Shown: one piece after another, positions 6,603 to 14,630 of the stretch
Numbering within the stretch: position 1 is the first letter of the stretch
Layout of the letters: the number at the start of each line of letters is the position of its first letter
Origin: an uncultured Spongiibacteraceae bacterium
Lineage (GTDB): Bacteria > Pseudomonadota > Gammaproteobacteria > Pseudomonadales > CAMLJR01
Length of the DNA: 20,622 nt
Direction: 5' to 3'
NCBI GenBank assembly: GCA_946480345.1
Contig: CAMLJR010000037.1
Span: 1 to 20,622 of the forward strand
Position numbers and translations under genes: made by a program
Notes under the pieces: generated by a model
What the model was told of the DNA's origin: nothing
The model's input: the letters and a program-made list of their open reading frames with translations, nothing else
Database searches by the model: none

Positions 6603-8678
6603 GTGAGTGCAGAATCCATGTTTAAAGTCCCCGAAAATCGCTGGAACGCCGACACTGCGGCGAACCTTGATGAAGCTGGTTTGTTGTTGTATCGATCGAA
6701 TCTGCTGGGTTCCGATCTTGCCCTGACTAACTTTGGCGGCGGCAACACTTCCGCCAAGATTCGCGAAACCGATCCGCTGACCGGGCAACCGGTCGATGTG
6801 TTGTGGGTGAAAGGCTCGGGCGGCGATATCGGTTCGATGAAACTGGATGGCTTCGCGACGCTCTACCTCGATCGCTTGTTGCAGCTCGAAAAGCTGTATC
6901 GCGGCCCGGCCGAAGAAGATGAAATGGTCGGCCTACAGTCGCATTGCACGTTTAATCTGAATCCGCGCGCCGCAAGTATCGATACGCCGTTGCACGGTTA
7001 TCTGCCGTTTAAGCACATCGATCATATTCATCCCGATGCCGTCATTGCCATCGCCGCAGCTGCCGATAGCGAAGCGCTGACCCAAAAAATCTATGGCGAT
7101 GAAATCGGCTGGTTGCCATGGCGTCGTCCAGGTTTCCAGCTCGCGCTCGATCTGCGCGATGCTGTGCAAAAACGCCCAGGTATTAAAGGCCTGATTCTCG
7201 CCGGTCACGGCATGTTCGCGTGGGGTGAAACCGCTAAAGAATGCTATGAAGCCTCGCTGCAAATGGTGGCAAAGGCTGCGCAATATCTGAACGAAGCGCG
7301 CGGCGATCGCAAAATTTTCGGCGCCACGAAAGTTTCCTCGCCCAGCGCCGACGAGCGCCGTGCACAAGCCGCCAATCTGTTGCCGCGCGTGCGTGCGGCA
7401 ATCAATAGCGGCGCACCGAAAATAGGTTATTTCCGCGACGATGCGGTCGTGCTTGAGTTCGTTAATTCCGAGCGCGTTGATGAGTTGGCGGCGGTTGGCA
7501 CTTCGTGCCCAGACCACTTCCTCCGCACGAAAATTCGCCCGCTGGTGATTGCTGCCGATGCCGATGACGCTGCCATTACCGCTGCCGTTTCGGCGTATCG
7601 CGCCGAATACACCGCGTACTACGAGCGCTGCAAACATCACAACAGCCCGGCGTTGCGCGATCCTAATCCGATCGTGACGTTAATTCCGGGTATCGGCATG
7701 GTGACGTTTGCGAAAGATGCCGCGACGGCGCGGATTGCAGCCGAGTTCTACATCAACGCCATTAACGTGATGCGCGGCGCCGAAACAGTCAGCCGTTACG
7801 TCGGTCTCGATGAGCAGGAGGCATTCGATATTGAATACTGGCTGCTCGAAGAAGCGAAGCTGAAGCGCATGCCGCCACCTAAACCCTTAACCGGTCGCAT
7901 CGCCTATGTGACGGGCGCAGCCGGCGGTATCGGCGCGGCGACCAGCGCGCACCTGCTCGCTGCGGGCGCCGTAGTGATGCTGGTCGATCGCGACGCAAAA
8001 ATGCTCGAAGAAGTACATACGGGCTTTGCGAAACAATTCGGCGCCGATAACGTCCGCAGTGCCGTTGTCGATGTCACTGACGAACAAGCGGTAATCAATT
8101 CCTTCGCAGCGACTACGCTTGAATTTGGCGGCGTCGACATTATGGTCGCGAATGCTGGCATCGCCTCGGCGGCGTCAATCGAAGAGACCACGATCGAATT
8201 GTGGCGTAAAAACTATGGTGTGTTGGTGGAAGGTTATTTCCTCACGGCACGTGAAGCGTTCAAGCGTATGAAAGCGCTCGGCGGTTCGATCATTTTCATC
8301 GCGTCGAAAAATGCAATTTCTGCGTCGCCAAATACCGCAGCGTACGGCTCAGCAAAAGCAGCTGAGCTGCAATTGATGCGTGTACTTGCGCTGGAAGGCG
8401 GCGCGCACGGCATTCGCGTCAACGCAATCAATCCCGACGCGGTATTGCGCGGTTCACGCATTTGGGATGGCGAATGGCAGAAGGAGCGTGCCGCCGCGTA
8501 CAACATCGATCCGAGTGAGCTGCAGGCGCATTACCGCGCGCGCAGTTTGTTGAAGCGTGATGTGCTGCCTGAAGACATCGCGAAGGCCGTAGTGTTTTTT
8601 GCGACCGAGGAGTCGGCGAAATCTACCGGCAATGTATTGAACGTAGATGCCGGCCACGCCGGCGCATTCACGCGCTGA
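6603..8678 (+). CDS. rhaD: Bifunctional L-rhamnulose-1-phosphate aldolase / L-lactaldehyde dehydrogenase
   Basis: 691-aa two-domain enzyme, known elsewhere as RhaEW or Rhizobium RhaD. The N-terminal half (to ~410) is a class II aldolase/adducin domain: NFGGGNTSAK (43-52), GSGGDIG (71-77), the zinc-site HIDHIHPDAV (138-147) and LAGHGMFAWGE (199-209). It should cleave rhamnulose-1-P to DHAP and L-lactaldehyde. The C-terminal half is a short-chain dehydrogenase: TGAAGGIG dinucleotide motif (437-444), VANAG, and catalytic Ser568, Tyr581 and Lys585 (YGSAK). It should oxidise lactaldehyde to L-lactate with NAD, keeping the reactive aldehyde on one polypeptide. The start is GTG 6603, supported by TAGAGG 9 nt upstream; ATG 6618 is the alternative but is too far from that ribosome site. 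It is followed by rhaI after 8 bp. Length and domain order are normal for the family. Confidence 0.93.
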   Translation: MSAESMFKVPENRWNADTAANLDEAGLLLYRSNLLGSDLALTNFGGGNTSAKIRETDPLTGQPVDVLWVKGSGGDIGSMKLDGFATLYLDRLLQLEKLYRGPAEEDEMVGLQSHCTFNLNPRAASIDTPLHGYLPFKHIDHIHPDAVIAIAAAADSEALTQKIYGDEIGWLPWRRPGFQLALDLRDAVQKRPGIKGLILAGHGMFAWGETAKECYEASLQMVAKAAQYLNEARGDRKIFGATKVSSPSADERRAQAANLLPRVRAAINSGAPKIGYFRDDAVVLEFVNSERVDELAAVGTSCPDHFLRTKIRPLVIAADADDAAITAAVSAYRAEYTAYYERCKHHNSPALRDPNPIVTLIPGIGMVTFAKDAATARIAAEFYINAINVMRGAETVSRYVGLDEQEAFDIEYWLLEEAKLKRMPPPKPLTGRIAYVTGAAGGIGAATSAHLLAAGAVVMLVDRDAKMLEEVHTGFAKQFGADNVRSAVVDVTDEQAVINSFAATTLEFGGVDIMVANAGIASAASIEETTIELWRKNYGVLVEGYFLTAREAFKRMKALGGSIIFIASKNAISASPNTAAYGSAKAAELQLMRVLALEGGAHGIRVNAINPDAVLRGSRIWDGEWQKERAAAYNIDPSELQAHYRARSLLKRDVLPEDIAKAVVFFATEESAKSTGNVLNVDAGHAGAFTR

Positions 8679-8686
8679 GGTGCGAT

Positions 8687-9979
8687 ATGAAAAAAATGAT
8701 TTCTCCAGATCTTCTCGCCCGCAATAACGCGACTAATAGCTCGGCGCTCGATGCGGATTACGATGCACTCGCACAACAGCTGAATCGGCGCGGCATTGAT
8801 ATCGAAAAAATTACCGCAGCGGTTGCGCAATTCGAAGTTGCGGTGCCCTCATGGGGTGTGGGCACGGGCGGCACTCGCTTCGCGCGCTTTCCCGGTCGTG
8901 GCGAGCCTCGCAATGTGTTCGAGAAAATGGACGATTGCGCGGTTGTAAACCAATTGTCCGGCTCTACGTCGCCGGTATCACTGCATTTTCCGTGGGACTA
9001 CACCGACGATCTGAAAGGGCTGAAAAGCTACGCGAACGAACGCGGTTTGACGTTTTCTGCAGTGAATTCGAACACGTTTCAAGATCAGACAAATCAAAAG
9101 CTGTCATATAAATACGGCAGTCTCACGCATATCGATGGCGCGGTGCGCGAACAAGCCATCGCCCACAATATCGACTGTATTCGCGCCGGCGAGATTCTCG
9201 GCTCGGATGCGCTGACAGTGTGGATCGGCGATGGCGCGAATTTCCCGGGCCAGCAAAATTTCGTACGCGCCTATGAGCGTTATCTCGAATCGGCTGCTGC
9301 GATTTATAAGGCGTTGCCCGATAACTGGAAAATGCTGCTCGAACATAAATTTTACGAGCCGGCGTTTTATGCAACTGTAATTCAGGATTGGGGCAGCTCG
9401 CTGCTCGCCGCGCAAACGCTCGGCCCGAAAGCCTTCTGCCTGGTTGACCTCGGTCATCATGCGCCGAACGTGAATATTGAAATGATCGTTGCGCGACTGA
9501 TCCATGCGCAGAAACTCGGCGGCTTCCATTTTAATGATTCGAAATACGGTGACGACGATCTCGATACCGGCTCAATCGATCCGTTCCGGCTGTTTTTGAT
9601 ATTTAACGAACTGGTCGATGCCGAATGGCGTAAAGCGCCGACGGTTGAGCCGGCCCATATGCTCGATCAATCGCATAACGTAACCGATCCGATCGAAAGC
9701 CTGATCACCAGTGCCATCGAAATTCAGCGCGCTTATGCCCAGGCATTGATTGTCGATCGAGATGCGCTGGCTGCGTACCAAGACAGCACCGATGTGCTGA
9801 TGTCGGCACAAACCCTGAAAAAGGCGTTTATCACCGATGTGAGTCCAATTTTGGCGAAAGCGCGTTTGCAGAAGGGCGCAGCGATCGATCCAATTGCTAC
9901 TTATCGGGCTAGCGGTTATCGCGACGCGTGCGCCGAAGCACGCCCGGCGAAGGGTGGTTCGAGCAGCGGTATCGTTTGA
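8687..9979 (+). CDS. rhaI: L-rhamnose isomerase, Pseudomonas stutzeri type
   Basis: 430-aa cytoplasmic aldose-ketose isomerase converting L-rhamnose to L-rhamnulose. The length equals that of the P. stutzeri enzyme, and the metal ligands recalled for that enzyme occur at the same positions: Glu219 (LLEHK), Asp254 and His257 (VDLGHH), His281 (FHFND), Asp289 and Asp291, and Asp327 (HMLDQS), with Ser329 following. This type differs from E. coli RhaA and is known for broad activity, including D-allose/D-psicose. The ATG at 8687 is preceded by GAGGTG overlapping the rhaD stop, so translation is probably coupled. It is last in rhaD-rhaI, and a hairpin terminator follows at 10004-10025. The C-terminus ends in a Gly/Ser-rich tail (AKGGSSSGIV), as is common for the family. 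Confidence 0.95.
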   Translation: MKKMISPDLLARNNATNSSALDADYDALAQQLNRRGIDIEKITAAVAQFEVAVPSWGVGTGGTRFARFPGRGEPRNVFEKMDDCAVVNQLSGSTSPVSLHFPWDYTDDLKGLKSYANERGLTFSAVNSNTFQDQTNQKLSYKYGSLTHIDGAVREQAIAHNIDCIRAGEILGSDALTVWIGDGANFPGQQNFVRAYERYLESAAAIYKALPDNWKMLLEHKFYEPAFYATVIQDWGSSLLAAQTLGPKAFCLVDLGHHAPNVNIEMIVARLIHAQKLGGFHFNDSKYGDDDLDTGSIDPFRLFLIFNELVDAEWRKAPTVEPAHMLDQSHNVTDPIESLITSAIEIQRAYAQALIVDRDALAAYQDSTDVLMSAQTLKKAFITDVSPILAKARLQKGAAIDPIATYRASGYRDACAEARPAKGGSSSGIV

Positions 9980-10003
9980 TTCCGTAGAAAAGAAGTGCGC
10001 AAA

Positions 10004-10025
10004 AAAAGGCTGGATTCAGCCTTTT
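10004..10025. terminator. Bidirectional hairpin terminator after rhaI
   Basis: AAAAGGCTG-GATT-CAGCCTTTT is a perfect 9-bp stem with a 4-nt loop, 25 bp after the rhaI stop. Read rightward, the T-run is only four and lies in the stem; read leftward it is followed by seven T. It can end rhaDI and works better for transcripts arriving from the right. Confidence 0.75.
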
Positions 10026-10035
10026 AATGTCGGCG

Positions 10036-10047
10036 GTAAACGTTTAC
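10036..10047. promoter_or_regulatory. LacI-family operator GTAAACGTTTAC, copy 1
   Basis: Perfect 12-bp palindrome with a central CG, the typical form for LacI/GalR/CytR-family regulators with an ATVSR recognition helix. The same sequence occurs at 10175 and 16800, with a near copy at 15611 before the LacI gene. It sits directly before a TTGACG hexamer (10049-10054). Here it is remote from any protein gene start. Confidence 0.65.
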
Positions 10048-10082
10048 ATTGACGACATTCGTGACGGTGTTTGTTTTCGGGC

Positions 10083-10168
10083 TATTAGTGCCTCACGTCA
10101 CACCAGTTTTGTAGCGAGACTCCTCTGCGCTGCACCCAAAGGACGGTCATTTGACCGTCCTTTTTTTT
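10083..10168 (+). ncRNA. Candidate small regulatory RNA ending in a strong intrinsic terminator (5' end approximate)
   Basis: Between two LacI-type operators lies a rightward intrinsic terminator with no protein gene in front of it and with the rhaI terminator already upstream, so a separate short transcript is the simplest explanation. Possible promoters are TTGACG (10049-10054) with a weak TGTTTT 17 bp on, or GTGACG (10061-10066) with TATTAG (10083-10088) 16 bp on; the RNA would be roughly 75-90 nt. It carries CTCCTCT (10120-10126), a potential anti-Shine-Dalgarno segment, before the terminator stem. The ORF across this stretch runs through the terminator and has no ribosome site. This is inference; no family is recognised. 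Confidence 0.4.
10138..10168 (+). terminator. Strong Rho-independent terminator
   Basis: AAAGGACGGTCA (10138-10149) pairs perfectly with TGACCGTCCTTT (10152-10163), and eight T run from 10161 to 10168. In practice the loop would open to about six bases. Direction is rightward: leftward only three T follow. Confidence 0.85.
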
Positions 10169-10174
10169 CGCCTC

Positions 10175-10186
10175 GTAAACGTTTAC
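10175..10186. promoter_or_regulatory. LacI-family operator GTAAACGTTTAC, copy 2
   Basis: Identical palindrome 139 bp from copy 1 and seven bases after the T-run of the second terminator. The pair brackets the candidate small RNA and could support looping by a LacI-type dimer-of-dimers. I see no convincing promoter reading right from it; the next 147 bp lead into the 3' end of glk. Confidence 0.6.
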
Positions 10187-10333
10187 ATCGTTTAATCAAC
10201 ACAGAACAAAATCGCGTCGGCACAGCCAAGCAATCGATTCTTGAAGAAGAATAGGGGGGCGATCGGGTAGTTCGAGGGTGAGTGCGAGACACGAAATGCG
10301 TCTCGCCAAGCATTTGTCGATGTTTATCGATAA
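10187..10333. other. Non-coding tail of the 354-bp convergent gap, with one hairpin
   Basis: No credible gene. GCGAGAC (10284-10290) pairs with GTCTCGC (10300-10306) around a 9-nt loop, 28 bp past the glk stop in the leftward direction. No T-run follows on either strand, so it may be a Rho-type or processed 3' end of the glk operon. A smaller TCGAT-GTTT-ATCGA repeat lies at 10317-10330. Confidence 0.4.
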
Positions 10334-11299
10334 TCAGTGTTGACGAGTGACCGCCGCGGCACCAACCAACCCCGGATTTTCCTCGGTAATCACATACACT
10401 GGAATTTTTTCGAGAATTGCCCGCATCGTCGCGCTGTTTTCGAAGCGCTCGCGGAATTTGCTGGCACGCAGGAAGGGAATGAAACGTTGCACAATGCCAC
10501 CAGCGATATAGACGCCGCCGAGCGCCAAAGTCCCCAGCGCTTGATCGCGAGCGGCGGTGCCCAGCAATTCGCAAAATAGATTCAGCGCCTCGGAACAGAT
10601 CGGATCGCTACCATCAACACCACGTACTTGCACATCGGCTGCAGTTATTGCTTCGAGTGCGGCCAGATCATTCTGGGCTTTAAGCGCATACAAACCGCGA
10701 TGCAATGTTTTTAAGCCGGGTCCCGATAAAAATTGTTCGCAGGTAATCTGCAGGTTTTGCCGTAACGCCCAGGCGAATAAATCGATTTCGAGTTGCGTGC
10801 TGGGGGCCACGGAAATATGGCCGCCTTCGGTGGGAATCGCGATGAATTCGCTGCCGTGTTGGATGACATGGGTTGCGCCGTAGCCGGTACCCGGGCCTAG
10901 AGCGACCTTCGGTTGGCCGGCTTGAATTTCGCCGCCGCCGATCTTCCGCAATTGCTCTTGACGCAGATGCGGCAGCGATAATCCGACCGCTTCAAAATCG
11001 TTGATGATCTGCAGGCGCTGCAAACCGAGTTCCGCACGGGTCGCCTCGATCGAAAATTTCCATGGTGCATTCGTAAACTGAACCCAATCGCCACCGACTG
11101 GACCGGCAATGGCGAGGCACGCGCTATGGACGTTTGCGTTGTGCTGTTGCAGATAATTTTCCGCTGCCGCAGTGAGTGTTGGAAATTGGCTGACGGCATA
11201 GGTATGGATCGATTCGCGAATCAGCTCGCCGTCGCGCGCGAGCGCCAAACGGCAGTTCGTTCCGCCGATATCGCCTACTAATGCGTGAGTAGTGTCCAT
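10334..11299 (-). CDS. glk: Glucokinase
   Basis: 321-aa cytoplasmic ATP-dependent glucokinase of the E. coli Glk type (hexokinase/ROK-related fold). Visible are the ATP phosphate loop VGDIGGTNCRLAL (8-20), the catalytic Asp in NDFEA (Asp101), GPGTGYGATH (135-144) and the sugar-binding EGGHIS (Glu158, His161), all at positions close to the E. coli enzyme. It phosphorylates free glucose to glucose-6-P, the substrate of Zwf two genes upstream. Its ATG overlaps the edd stop by one base (TGATG), so translation is coupled. It is the last gene of thuA-zwf-edd-glk. The presence of a kinase for free glucose fits intracellular release of glucose from glycosides rather than PTS uptake. Confidence 0.95.
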   Translation of the reverse strand: MDTTHALVGDIGGTNCRLALARDGELIRESIHTYAVSQFPTLTAAAENYLQQHNANVHSACLAIAGPVGGDWVQFTNAPWKFSIEATRAELGLQRLQIINDFEAVGLSLPHLRQEQLRKIGGGEIQAGQPKVALGPGTGYGATHVIQHGSEFIAIPTEGGHISVAPSTQLEIDLFAWALRQNLQITCEQFLSGPGLKTLHRGLYALKAQNDLAALEAITAADVQVRGVDGSDPICSEALNLFCELLGTAARDQALGTLALGGVYIAGGIVQRFIPFLRASKFRERFENSATMRAILEKIPVYVITEENPGLVGAAAVTRQH

Positions 11300-13110
11300 C
11301 AGAAACTCCAGATGCTCGCGCCATCTTCCGCACCGCCTGCTGCAGCGCGGAACGGGGCAAACAATTCGCGCCCGAATCCACTTTGATAATCTTCGAGATC
11401 GCTGCTGGCCACTTCGCGTCGCGCGAACTCGTCATCGTCGATCAACACTGACAACGTGCCATTTGTTGCGTCCAGGCGCAATACATCGCCATTGCGCACT
11501 TTTGCCAACGGACCACCAATCGCTGCTTCTGGCGAAACATGAATCGCGGCCGGTACTTTGCCGGATGCGCCGGACAAGCGACCATCCGTCACGAGCGCGA
11601 CATGGAAGCCTTTGTCCTGCAAGAGCGCGAGATACGGAATTAATTTGTGCAACTCGGGCATGCCGTTCGCTTTCGGACCTTGATAGCGCACCACCACAAT
11701 CACATCGCGATCGAGTTCGCCGCGTTGAAATGCAGCAAAGAAATCTTCCTGGCTATGAAATACCTGCACCGGCGCTTCAACGACGCGATATTGCGCTTTC
11801 AATGCCGAGATTTTTATGACGCTACGGCCGAGATTGCCATTCAATGTTTTCAAGCCGCCTTCGTTAGCAAACGGTGTGGCGAGCGGTCGTAGCACATCGC
11901 TGGCAGCCGAAAGTGATGGGGCCGGGTGCCATTGCAGCGCTGCGTTTTCCAGTGTCGGCACAGTGGTGTAAGCCTGTAAGCCTTCGCCCACAATTGCATT
12001 GGCATCGGCGTGCAACAAACCGCCTTCGATGAGCTCGCGCATTACCGCGGTGGTGCCGCCCGCGTCGTGGAATGTATTGATATCGGCTGAGCCGTTCGGA
12101 TAAATGTTCGCAAGCAGTGGTGTGATCGCTGATAAATCGGCGAAATCATTCCAATCGACAATGATGCCGGCTGCGCGTGCAATAGCTATCCAATGCATCG
12201 TGTGATTGGTCGAGCCGCCGGTGGCCATCAGGCCGACGATTGCGTTGACGATCGCGCGCTCATCGACAATTTCACTCAGCGGGCGATAGTCATTGCCAAG
12301 GGCGGTAATCTGCGTAACGCGCTGCGCGGCTTTTCGTGTCAACGCATCGCGCAGTTCGGTACCTGGATTGACGAATGCCGATCCCGGCAACATCAGGCCC
12401 ATGAATTCGAGCAATACCTGATTGCTATTCGCGGTGCCGTAAAATGTGCAGGTGCCAGGGCTGTGATAGGACTTGGTTTCGACATCCATCAGCACATCGG
12501 CGCCGACACGGCCCGCTGCATATTCCTGCCGCAACCGCACTTTTTCAGCATTCGACAACCCACTCGGCATTGGTCCGGCCGGGACGAACACTGCAGGTAA
12601 ATGACCGAAAGACAATGCACCGAGCAATAATCCCGGCACGATCTTGTCGCAGATACCGAGCAGCAGCATGCCGTCGAATGCGTTGTGCGTGAGCGCAACA
12701 GCGGTTGCCATCGCAATCACATCGCGGCTGAACAGGCTGAGTTCCATGCCGGCATTGCCTTGCGTAATGCCATCGCACATCGCGGGCACGCCGCCGGCAA
12801 ATTGCGCGGTGCTGCCGAGCGCTGCAATTGTTTGCTGAATCAGTTGCGGGTAATCGCGATACGGTTGATGCGCAGACAGCATGTCGTTGTATGCCGACAC
12901 AATTGCAATGTTGCTGGCGTCGCTGAAGCGCAGTGTCTGCTTATCGGATGCGCTGCAACCCGCGATCGCGTGTGCGAAATTACTGCACGATAAGTGATGC
13001 CGCGTGGGTCCTTTATCGCGCATGCGCTGACATTTTTCGAGATAGGCGCGGCGAGTATCGACGCTGCGCTGACGAATGCGATCGGTGACGGCAAGCAATG
13101 TTGGATGCAT
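11299..13110 (-). CDS. edd: 6-Phosphogluconate dehydratase (Entner-Doudoroff)
   Basis: 603-aa [4Fe-4S] dehydratase of the IlvD/EDD family, converting 6-phosphogluconate to 2-keto-3-deoxy-6-phosphogluconate. Key stretches are [14 protein letters not shown] (71-84), [18 protein letters not shown] with Cys112, [11 protein letters not shown] with Cys154, [14 protein letters not shown], and the C-terminal [20 protein letters not shown]. The length is normal for Edd (~603-610) and longer than IlvD, which supports Edd over dihydroxy-acid dehydratase. It starts at ATG 13110, 41 bp after the zwf stop, and overlaps glk by one base. The operon has no eda (aldolase) gene here, so the second ED step must be encoded elsewhere. 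Confidence 0.95.
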   Translation of the reverse strand: MHPTLLAVTDRIRQRSVDTRRAYLEKCQRMRDKGPTRHHLSCSNFAHAIAGCSASDKQTLRFSDASNIAIVSAYNDMLSAHQPYRDYPQLIQQTIAALGSTAQFAGGVPAMCDGITQGNAGMELSLFSRDVIAMATAVALTHNAFDGMLLLGICDKIVPGLLLGALSFGHLPAVFVPAGPMPSGLSNAEKVRLRQEYAAGRVGADVLMDVETKSYHSPGTCTFYGTANSNQVLLEFMGLMLPGSAFVNPGTELRDALTRKAAQRVTQITALGNDYRPLSEIVDERAIVNAIVGLMATGGSTNHTMHWIAIARAAGIIVDWNDFADLSAITPLLANIYPNGSADINTFHDAGGTTAVMRELIEGGLLHADANAIVGEGLQAYTTVPTLENAALQWHPAPSLSAASDVLRPLATPFANEGGLKTLNGNLGRSVIKISALKAQYRVVEAPVQVFHSQEDFFAAFQRGELDRDVIVVVRYQGPKANGMPELHKLIPYLALLQDKGFHVALVTDGRLSGASGKVPAAIHVSPEAAIGGPLAKVRNGDVLRLDATNGTLSVLIDDDEFARREVASSDLEDYQSGFGRELFAPFRAAAGGAEDGASIWSF

Positions 13111-13151
13111 TTTTTCTACTGATTAGTTTTGAAAATGAATATCGGAATCGA

Positions 13152-14597
13152 TCAGCTCAGAAACCAGGTGACATCGTCGCGGCCGACAAGATTGATCGAT
13201 GCATCCGGTCCCATGCTGCCTGCAAGATAGGGCAGCGGTGGCGTTTGCATTTCGCGCCACGCAGCGATCAAGCCATCGGCCCACGACCATGCGGTTTCGA
13301 CTTCATCGCGGCGCATGAACAGTGTTTGATTGTTATTGATCACATCGAGCAACAAGCGCACATACGCATCGTAACTACCGGTTTTGCTTTCGCGACGGGA
13401 GGCGGTCAGGTCGAGCTCTACCGGCTGCAACAGCATCTTTGGCGACAGTTCAGGCTTCTTGTGCAGCATCGACAGCGTGATGTTTTCTTCAGGCTGTAAA
13501 CGTATCAACAAACGGTTGTTAGTCTGCTCACCAGGGCGATGCGGAAAAATCGAAAATGGCTGTGGTTTGAACTCGATAACAATTTCGGAAAAACGCCGCG
13601 TCATGCGTTTGCCGGTACGCAGATAAAACGGTACACCAGCCCAGCGCCAGTTATTCACCGTAGTGCGCAGTGCGACAAACGTTTCAGTATTTTGATCTTC
13701 GAGCGCAGTGACTTCCTGCGCATACGCCGCGACCTTTTCACCCTGAATGATGCCTTCGCGATATTGGCCCCGTACTGTATGCAGCGATGCGGTTTCCGAG
13801 GTGAACGGCGCAAGGGCGCGTAGCACTTTTACTTTTTCGTCGCGAATTGCATCGGCTTGCAGACTGTTTGGCGGCTCCATCGCAACGAGACATAACAGTT
13901 GCAGTAAATGGTTTTGCACCATGTCCTTGAACGCGCCGAATTTCGTGTAGTAGCTGGTGCGCCCTTCAATGCCGACGGTTTCCGCAACCGTGATTTGCAC
14001 GTGGCTGATATATTGATTATTCCACACCGGACCGAGCAACGAATTGCCGAAGCGCAGCGCAATCAAATTCTGCACGGTCTCTTTGCCGAGGTAATGATCG
14101 ATACGAAAAATCGATGATTCTTCGAATGCTTCAGCCACTTCGGTGTTGATCGCACGGCAGCTTTCAAGATCGCTGCCGATCGGTTTTTCCAGCACCACGC
14201 GAGATCCTTGCGGAATTAACTGCCGCTGTGCCAATTGATGGCAGATCGGTCCGAATAACTCCGGCGGTGTCGCGAGATAAAATAATTTCGGTGTGGCGTC
14301 GTAATCGGTCAACGCAGTTTTCAGCGCAGGGAAGCTATCTGCTTTATAGACATCGATAGCGACATAAAAAACCAACTGCAGGAAATCCTGCAGTTGCTGA
14401 TCGCTTAGAAATGTTTTGTGCTTGCGCAGACTCTCTGCGACGCGCGAGCGAAAATCCTCATCGGATTTTTGATCGCGGCCGCAACACAGAATGCGACGAA
14501 CTTGCTTGGTGTGTTTTTCCGCTGTCAGTTGAAACAACGCAGGGAGTAGTTTACGCAGCGACAAATCGCCGCTACCGCCAAAAATTACAATGTCCAA
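13152..14597 (-). CDS. zwf: Glucose-6-phosphate 1-dehydrogenase
   Basis: 481-aa cytoplasmic dehydrogenase oxidising glucose-6-P to 6-phosphogluconolactone with NAD(P). The dinucleotide motif GGSGDLSLRKLLP (7-19) opens the protein; EKPIGSDL (137-144) and the active-site signature RIDHYLGKETVQNL (165-178, catalytic His168) follow, and RWAGVPFYLRTGKRM marks the substrate domain. The start is TTG at 14597, read as MDIVIFGG; it has GAGG 5 nt upstream and no ATG or GTG in frame between it and the thuA stop 33 bp upstream. The N-terminus is a few residues shorter than in most homologues, with the dinucleotide motif intact. No lactonase gene (pgl), which often sits beside zwf, is in the operon. Confidence 0.95.
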   Translation of the reverse strand: MDIVIFGGSGDLSLRKLLPALFQLTAEKHTKQVRRILCCGRDQKSDEDFRSRVAESLRKHKTFLSDQQLQDFLQLVFYVAIDVYKADSFPALKTALTDYDATPKLFYLATPPELFGPICHQLAQRQLIPQGSRVVLEKPIGSDLESCRAINTEVAEAFEESSIFRIDHYLGKETVQNLIALRFGNSLLGPVWNNQYISHVQITVAETVGIEGRTSYYTKFGAFKDMVQNHLLQLLCLVAMEPPNSLQADAIRDEKVKVLRALAPFTSETASLHTVRGQYREGIIQGEKVAAYAQEVTALEDQNTETFVALRTTVNNWRWAGVPFYLRTGKRMTRRFSEIVIEFKPQPFSIFPHRPGEQTNNRLLIRLQPEENITLSMLHKKPELSPKMLLQPVELDLTASRRESKTGSYDAYVRLLLDVINNNQTLFMRRDEVETAWSWADGLIAAWREMQTPPLPYLAGSMGPDASINLVGRDDVTWFLS

Positions 14598-14630
14598 GTA
14601 AACCTCGAATCGATAAATGCGTGTTGCGAA

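Noticed and set aside
6933..7640. 235-codon reverse-strand open frame inside rhaD
   Set aside because: It lies wholly antisense to a well-recognised aldolase domain and shows no family motif; a codon-bias shadow.
10027..10254. 75-codon open frame in the convergent gap
   Set aside because: It spans an operator, a strong terminator and a second operator, lacks a ribosome site, and has no recognisable protein pattern.
10284..10306. Hairpin past glk as an intrinsic terminator
   Set aside because: The 7-bp stem is real but no T-run follows on either strand, so I list it only as a hairpin.
13496..13507. GTAAACGTATCA inside zwf, similar to the LacI operator
   Set aside because: Only the left half matches and it is inside a coding region encoding conserved residues; probably chance.
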